A DNA stretch of 14,041 nt, taken from positions 1-14,041 of the forward strand of contig NW_014012173.1 of NCBI RefSeq assembly GCF_000611645.1. The letters run 5' to 3'. A model generated the notes under the pieces. That model saw nothing but the letters and a program-made list of their open reading frames with translations, had not been told where the DNA came from and ran no database searches. This stretch comes from Monoraphidium neglectum (lineage: Eukaryota; Chlorophyta; Chlorophyceae; Sphaeropleales; Selenastraceae). The position numbers and the translations under genes were made by a program. This document shows, piece after piece, positions 8,128 through 14,041 of this stretch (positions are counted from its first letter, which is position 1; the number at the start of each line of letters is the position of its first letter).

Positions 8128-11100
8128 CCAGCAGCAGCATCACCACCACCACCACCACCACCACCACCACCACCACCACCACCAGCAGCAGCAGCACCAG
8201 CAGCAGGAGCATAGAGAGCAGCAAGGACAGCCGCCTTTGTTTCAGGAACTGGCTGTCGTCACCGAGGTGCACCCCGGCTACATCATTATTGAGCTGATGC
8301 CGTGTTGCCAGGACCACAGTGACAACGCCGCCCGTCCCTGCACAGCGGTGAGCACCGAGCAGGGGACCTCACACGGCAGTGCAGCTGTATTGTTGCAACG
8401 GCCTTCACAACTACTCTGGTTTGGGCGTTGAAGGAAGTAAGCTGAGGGCACACCTTGCACAATTGCAGGTGTTGAAAGTTACAACTGGTCAGCCCTTGCA
8501 CTGTCCAAGTCCTACTCCCCAACCTTCGCACCCCGCGCCCCGTCCACCCGAAATAACCTCACGCCCCGCCAGGCAGCCCACTTCCTGGAGAGAGCTTGCC
8601 AGGCTGAAGGCCTCCTGCCGGGGACCTGGACGCTGACACCCGGCGGCTCCCTCGTCACCAGCATCCGAGAGGCCCAGGCCCTGCGGGCGCTCCCCACCGC
8701 CGATGAGGACATTGCTCGTGTCTTCACCGACGCCAAGGGGCGGCTGGCCGCTGCTCGGGAGGCGAGGGAGGTCGGAGACGTGGCCATGTGGTGCGAGGCG
8801 GTGGCGGCCCACCCACCATTTGTGGACTACTACGAATCACGGTAGGCGTTAGCAAACCGTACTGCGGCTGGTAGTACCAGCCTGAGTGCCTGCCTGCACA
8901 CGGCTTGGCGCCATGTGAGCGCATTGCAGGCTCTAAGTGGTTGCATGACCCCCCTCCCTGGAGGTTATTCCAGCCCTGCACCCCTGCTGATTTGGCCCAC
9001 AGCCATGCTTTGCCGGCCGACCACCCTGGCTCAAACATCTCTGCCCGCAACATCCCTGACAGGTTCAATAAAGAACAGCTGGAAGCCATCAAGCGGGCCT
9101 CGCTCATGCTGGAGGGCAGGAGGGGGCCCCTGCCCGTACAGCTCGTCCAGGTGCGCGGTGCGCGGGCGCAGCCAAGTGCCCACGCGGCCGCCAGCGCTGA
9201 ATTATCTCACCGGATTTACACTCTTGCATCGCGCATCACGTGGGCGTCCGGCGGCGGCTAGCTGCTGTTGCTGACCCTGCGCCGGCGTCATCAGACCTGT
9301 ATCTAGGGCCGGCGCAGGCGCCTGCTTCCAGCAGCGGTGTTGAGTGCATATCACACTTTTGGGGGCGGCTCCCTCACAACCCCATTAACCCCTCATGCCC
9401 AACCTGCCCTGCCGGGTATGCAGGGGCCCCCCGGGACGGGCAAGAGCGACGTGGTTGTGTCCATTTTGAACGTCGCTCACATGGTTACATATGACGGCCA
9501 CATGAAGGCCCTGAGCTCCAGCCTGGTCAGCCAGGTCATCAGCGGTGAGCAACCGCCAATTACAGGCAGCCGACGCAGCGACGGCAGCCGGCGCGGCCGG
9601 GGAGTGATCATTGATCGGTGCCCTACCCTGGCAGCTGCGAGCTATGTCCGAGAGATCCCGTCTCTCTGCTCTTGCCTTGTACCTGGGGCGTGGTGCTCTT
9701 TTTAGGCCTCATCCCTGACGTTTGATTGTCTCAGGACCCACTTGCACCCCTGGCGAAGCTGGTTATGTGCAACCTCCCACCAACCTCCGCCCTGGCACCT
9801 GCAGGCAACAGCGGCCAGGCCGCCATCCTTCAAGCTTATGCCGCCACAAGGGCCATGAAGCCCCAGATCCTTCTGACTGGCCCGTCGAACTCGTCAGTGG
9901 ACGAGCCAGCCGGGCGCATCCTGAAAGAGAGATTCATGGACTTCGACCTCCACCCCTACAACCCTGGCATACTGCGGCTGGGGGTGGAGGCCAGCGTGGA
10001 TCAGGGCGTTCTCGAGGTGAGGGTGCCGCGGGGCGCGAAGCAAGGGGCAGGAAAGCCCACCTTAAACAGGCCAGCGGCAGCTAACCACAGGGCAGCCTTG
10101 GGCTGCTGGGAACACGGATGTTTGAGGCGCGTAGAGGCGGTGCAACAGCCGTAGCAGACGTCGCTCCTTACGCCGGCCCCTGCGGCTCCAGCCCCTGCTG
10201 CGCCTGGATTATGAGCCCTCTTCTCGCCGCTCCCACCCCCCACTCACTTTTACAAGGTGTTTGCCGAGTTCAAGGCGGGCGCCCTGCTGGGGCTGACCCC
10301 TGAGCAGTGGGCGGAGTGCAAGGCGTCGGCAGAGAGGGCAAGCCACCAGGCGGTCAGCAGATTCGACGTCGCGGCAGACCGCGTGACGAGGGTGAGGTTG
10401 TGGTGGGTTGGTTGTCTGGCAACTGGGGTGGATCACAAGCCCTGTGGTGCGGGGTCGTGCAAGGCACGGAGTGCTGCAACTGCTGAAGGGTCCCTCGGCA
10501 CCCTTGTCCCATGCAGCTGCCAACAACCAAGGCACCGCCCCTTGTGACCCCGCACAGAACCGGGGGCGGCCGAGGTCTGAGGACAAGGCAGACCTGGTCA
10601 ACAGCGCTGAGGCGTTCATGCGCGCCAAAGTCAAGCTCGCCCGCCTCCAGCTGGTGCGAGACTACGCGCACGCCCCCGCCACCCAAAGGGCTGCCGCGGA
10701 GCGCGAGCGCGCCGCTGACGCCGCCGCCGCGACGGCCGCGACGGCGGGCGCCGCTGTTCCGGAGCGGTCGCGGCAGATGGAGGCGTTCCACGCGGCGCCG
10801 CGGGAGCTGCAGGAGGCGGTCGTCAAGGCGCTGCTGGACGAGGCGGAGGTGGTGGCGACGACGCTGGGCAGCTGCGGGCGCTCTGAGCTGGCGGACCTGG
10901 CCCGAGAGTTCACCCTGGTGAGTCACGCCACAGGCCCTGTGGGGGGCCTTTGTGGGAAGGGTCCAAGCCAGGGCACCAGGGCCACACGCCGCTGCTGCGG
11001 GAGGGTGTGGTCTTAAGAGCAGCTGTCGTGCAGCGGCCCGCAGTGGGAGCTGCATGCGTGCGACGATGCCGGGCTGTGACGTGTGGAAGGGCCTCTGCAT

Positions 11101-12323
11101 GCACGTATGCGGCGCCAAGGTGTGCCTCAAAGCTCATAGCGCCTTCTGCTGGATGGAGGTTGGCATGGGTGCAATAGATCTCTGATGTGATAGGGCATGC
11201 ATGGCTCAGCAGAGTGCCGACGGCCCCGCCCCCTGGCCCTTTCTTATGCAGGCGATCGTGGACGAGGCCGGCCAAGTGACGAAGACGGCCCTCATGCAGG
11301 TCCTGCCGCTTGGTGTGATGCGCATGCTGCTGATCGGCGACACCAAGCAGCTGGCGCCGGTGGTCAAGAGTAAGGCGGCGCGCGCCGCAGGGCTCGAGGT
11401 GTCCCTGCTGGAGCACTTGGAGGCACTCGGGTACCCGGTGGGTGCTGTGAGGAGGGTAGTGCAGGGAACAAGGATCTGACCAGGGGTTGGGCCGGGGTGC
11501 AGTCCAGCAACCGCAGGCCTGCTAATGCTAATGCTAACTCGCCCGCCTTGAACAAGAGCAGCCGCGCGACTGACACCAGCCATCAGCGGGGCAACCGGTG
11601 AGGGGGTGGTCTTGGAGGGCCCCCACGCTCAGCTCTCATATGTCTCACTTGCGCACTCCCCTTTTTCCATCAGGAGGTCCGGCTGTCGGTCCAATACCGC
11701 TCCCACGCGGACATCGTCGCCTACCCCAGCCGGCTGTGCTACGACGGCCGCCTGGTCACGGCGCCATCCGTCGACGAGCGCCCCGTGCCTGCGTTCGCAG
11801 GACATCCCTCCGGGTGAGCTCACAGCCGGTGCCGTTGCTTGATGTGGGCACACTAAAGCCGTGCTCAGAGTACAACCGACTGCCCTGCGGCAGCATCGAG
11901 GTTACACTCCCAGTCCTGCTGTACTCGGCATCCCGCGCCAGCAGCAGCCAGCTGGTAGGCTTGAACTATCCTCTGTCACCCTTAGTCTCTTTCGGAACGC
12001 CATCGGCCCATCCCACCACCCAGCCTGCTGGCCAAGGCCTACAGTGTCTTCGACATCCCAAGCAGCCACCAGGCGCCCAGAGGCAAGAGCCTGTACAACA
12101 CAGGCGAGGCCCGGTTCATCGTGGAGGGGCTGGCCGCCTCTGCCGCAGCGGCTCACAGCGCCTCCGGCAATGCGGCCCCGCTGGAAATCATGATAATCTC
12201 CATGTACAAGCCGCAGGTAAATTGCGCTTGCTTTGTGCCATAGCCTTGCTGATGCTGTTGGCTTGTGCGTGTGTGTGTGTGTGTGTGTGTGCGTGCGTGT
12301 GCATGCGTGTGTGTGCGCATGTG

Positions 12324-12397
<74 letters not shown>

Positions 12398-13372
12398 AAG
12401 CGCGAGCGTGCATACACACATGCACATGCACCCACACGCACGGTGCATGCAGCATGTGCAAGTGAGCATGTACGCGTATGAATTTGCGCTGCGTGGGGCA
12501 CACTGACTCCAACAATATCAACTTTAGGGGTTCATTCGCAAATGCATGCTTTCTCTGCATTGACTTCCACTTCATTGACTATGGCTCTGTCCTGCCTCTC
12601 CCCCTTTGCAATGTTTGCAGGTGGGGGTCATCCTGCGCGAGCTGGACAAGCTGCCCGCCGAGACGCGCGCGGCAGCCAACGTCAGGGTGCTCACGGTCGA
12701 CGCGAGCCAGGGCAAGCAGGCCGACCTCGTCATCATCGCCACGACGCGCACCGAGGCCACCCGCGCCGGCGGCGTCGGGTTTCTCGACTCGGAGCGCCGC
12801 CTGCTGGTCGCCCTGACGCGCGGCCGGCTCGCCGTGTGGGTCGTGGGCCGCATGGCCACGCTGGGCCGCGACCAGCTGTGGGCAGGGCTGGTGGGCGACG
12901 CGAGGCAGCGCGGCCTTTTTGTTGAGGACGCCGACGCGCGCCTGCTGCCCGGCCCCGCTGCGCCCCTGGCGATCCAGGCCGGCGGCGCTGCGGCGGGCGG
13001 CGGCGATGGCCGCGGCGGCGACGGCCGCGGCGGCTTTGGCGTGGCAGGAGGGGACAGGGGCGGCAGGCCAAGCCGCTGGGATGCGGGCAGCCGAGAGGGC
13101 ACGCCAGGAGCGGCGGACGCCGGCGCCAGCGCAGGCAGCTTTGGCGTGGGAGGAGATGACAGGCGCCGCCGGCCAACCCGTTGGGAGACTGGCGGTGGCA
13201 TTGCGCCTGGGACAGAGCAGGTCGCAGCCCCACCAGTGGCAGCAAACCCACCGCCATCGTCACTCTTAGGCAGGCGGCAGCGAGCAGACTGGGAAGCGGA
13301 GGACGCACCAGCGGGCCTGGGCTTGCAGCCTCCCCAGCCGCCGCCACCGCCGCCGCTCTTGCCGCTGCTGCC

Positions 13373-13428
<56 letters not shown>

Positions 13429-13584
13429 CGCGCCAGCCAATGTATCGTGCTCCATTGTATGCGCCTGTCAGCAACCTGAGAGTCCCTGGCGGGCACCATG
13501 GGCATGCGCCACCGCACCAGCCCCAGCAGTCTGGGCTCTACGTCCAACAGCAGCACCTACGTGCCCAGCCCTACTACTACAACT

Positions 13585-13681
<97 letters not shown>

Positions 13682-14041
13682 CCAGCAGCCGCAGCAGCAG
13701 CAATGGAATTCGCCACCACAGCAGCAGCACCACTATCAGCAGCCACAGCCCTTCAACGGCGATTTTTCAGGTCTGCAGCAGCCGCCGCACACTGTTGCAA
13801 GTGATTCCGCTGAACCATACAGCAGCAGCCCTTGCACAGACTCGCCTGCTGCTGGCAGCACCCCAGACCTGGGTGGCTTTGGCGGCGGCGCCATGGCGGC
13901 TGTTGCGCTGGTCGGCAGCCCAAGCGGTGGGGGCAGCGGCAGTGGAGTCCGACGCCCGCGGCGGTTTGGCAGGTTTGGTGGGGTCCCAATCGGACAGGAA
14001 GTGGGGGCATTGCTGGCCGGCAGCAGCGGCGGCGTTGGCGG
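7416..14041 (+). CDS. SEN1/senataxin/MAA3-type SF1B helicase with polyQ tail (3' partial)
   Basis: The product should be an ATP-dependent RNA or RNA:DNA helicase of the UPF1-like family, nearest to SEN1/MAGATAMA3, acting in the nucleus by analogy. Exons: 7416-7639, 7831-8347, about 8447 or 8469-8841, 9063-9150, 9424-9544, 9805-10016, 10257-10391, 10558-10917, 11252-11437, 11674-11813, 12024-12216 and 12621 to the window end. All joins from 8841 on agree in phase. With the 8447 start about 1330 residues are visible. Motifs, approximate residues: Q-motif FNKEQLEAI 380, Walker A GPPGTGKS 409, Ia GPSNSSVD 474, II VDEAGQ 687, III GDTKQLAP 713, IV QYRSH 753, V DASQGKQADLVI 884, VI ERRLLVALTRGR 915. 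An Ala/Arg/Glu-rich helical insert between Ia and II fits the SEN1 prong. SYERAALPLVEEVARAG near residue 40 matches the PLLFEEVKA block near the MAA3 N-terminus, so ATG 7416, which follows an in-frame TAA at 7401, is a plausible start. The tail after about residue 960 is Gly/Arg-, Pro- and Gln-rich and still open at the end. Confidence 0.88.
7831..8347 (+). other. Helicase exon with His/Gln tract and 1B-like strand block
   Basis: The exon opens VRHVESTRAFEARVVLQD, has a segment NHVVQLTLHGD that resembles the NDLLLLSKEE block of MAA3, then the low-complexity tract, then LFQELAVVTEVHPGYIIIEL, a beta-rich block expected of domain 1B. It probably ends at GCG|GTGAGC. The 5' phase fits the preceding exon; the 3' phase is a problem (see findings). 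Confidence 0.6.
8012..8206 (+). repeat. CAG/CAC tract coding 65 His/Gln residues
   Basis: Sixty-five codons of only CAG, CAC and CAT. They begin as a regular His-Gln-Gln series, pass into a pure Gln run, then 15 His (8138-8182), then Gln with one His. Codon-level purity suggests recent slippage, and the reading frame stays Gln/His throughout. Confidence 0.95.
12217..12620 (+). other. Helicase intron with long GT microsatellite
   Basis: The intron is GT-AG and joins MYKPQ to VGVILREL, both conserved parts of helicase domain 2A. The donor is GTAAAT, one of only two GTA donors here. Most of its first half is GT repeat. Confidence 0.85.
12264..12396. repeat. Imperfect (GT)n microsatellite
   Basis: About 130 bp of TG/GT units, broken by GC, CATG and TATG interruptions, the longest clean part being about 12353-12396. 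It starts about 50 nt inside the intron. On the opposite strand it reads as CA repeats. Confidence 0.95.
13035..13088 (+). repeat. Tail repeat copy 1 (FGV...RPSRWD...G)
   Basis: An 18-residue unit, FGVAGGDRGGRPSRWDAG, in the tail after the helicase core. It aligns without gaps to the copy at 13140-13193, with 11 of 18 residues identical. It is preceded by Gly/Arg/Asp-rich sequence. Confidence 0.75.
13140..13193 (+). repeat. Tail repeat copy 2 (FGV...RPTRWE...G)
   Basis: FGVGGDDRRRRPTRWETG, offset by 105 nt (35 residues) from copy 1. The conserved core is F-G-V, D-R, R-P-[ST]-R-W-[DE] and a final Gly. A short basic unit with Trp of this kind suggests a linear binding motif. Confidence 0.75.
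13374..13427 (+). repeat. Pure CAG tract, 18 Gln codons
   Basis: Eighteen uninterrupted CAG triplets in the helicase frame, after a Pro-rich stretch (PPQPPPPPP) and a Leu/Pro stretch. Confidence 0.97.
13587..13679 (+). repeat. Pure CAG tract, 31 Gln codons
   Basis: Thirty-one uninterrupted CAG triplets in frame, right after PYYYNY and followed by PQQPQQQQ. Together with the flanks this is a Gln/Tyr/Pro-rich, prion-like segment. Confidence 0.97.

Noticed and set aside
8012..8206. A His-tag or cloning artefact at the His run
   Set aside because: The run lies within a mixed CAG/CAC repeat whose units grade into each other and it is flanked by conserved coding sequence, which fits natural slippage.
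11902..12575. Frames with Cys-Val or His-Thr runs on either strand
   Set aside because: They are direct translations of the intronic GT microsatellite.
12572..13804. Long frames with Cys, Leu, Ala or Ser runs on both strands over the helicase tail
   Set aside because: They are shadows of the CAG tracts; only the helicase frame is continuous with conserved motifs and open to the window end.

Overview
The window looks like nuclear DNA of a green alga (Chlorophyta). The genes are GC-rich and split by short GT-AG introns. Eleven of the 13 splice donors I could place by reading-frame continuity start GTG rather than GTA. A TGTAA motif of the chlorophyte poly(A) type lies 612 nt after the first stop codon. 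CAG and GT microsatellites are abundant, and one gene resembles the octotricopeptide-repeat (OPR) proteins that are common in green algae. No bacterial, organellar, CRISPR, tRNA or rRNA signal was seen.

Layout: (1) 55-1279, plus strand: the last three exons of glutathione reductase, with its 5' part outside the window, followed by a roughly 0.6 kb 3' UTR. (2) About 1.9-3.5 kb: a convergent spacer with a CAG run and one weak exon-like piece. (3) About 3533-5290, minus strand: exon-like segments of a leucine/alanine/tryptophan-rich helical-repeat protein resembling OPR proteins. The model is incomplete and contains an in-frame stop, so it is either mis-modelled or decayed. (4) About 5.3-7.4 kb: a divergent spacer with a perfect 28-bp palindrome and a 16-bp palindrome. 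(5) 7416 to past the window end, plus strand: a large superfamily 1B helicase of the SEN1/senataxin/MAGATAMA3 type. It has about 12 exons, a long His/Gln tract in its N-terminal part, all main helicase motifs, and a C-terminal tail with an 18-residue repeat pair and two pure CAG-coded glutamine runs of 18 and 31. Its stop codon lies outside the window.

The genes do not form a pathway. Glutathione reductase recycles glutathione, the OPR-like protein would be expected to bind organellar RNA if functional, and the SEN1-type helicase would be expected to unwind RNA or RNA:DNA hybrids. The least ordinary features are the low-complexity expansions in the helicase, the unreported-looking helical-repeat gene on the minus strand, and several long perfect inverted repeats in non-coding DNA.
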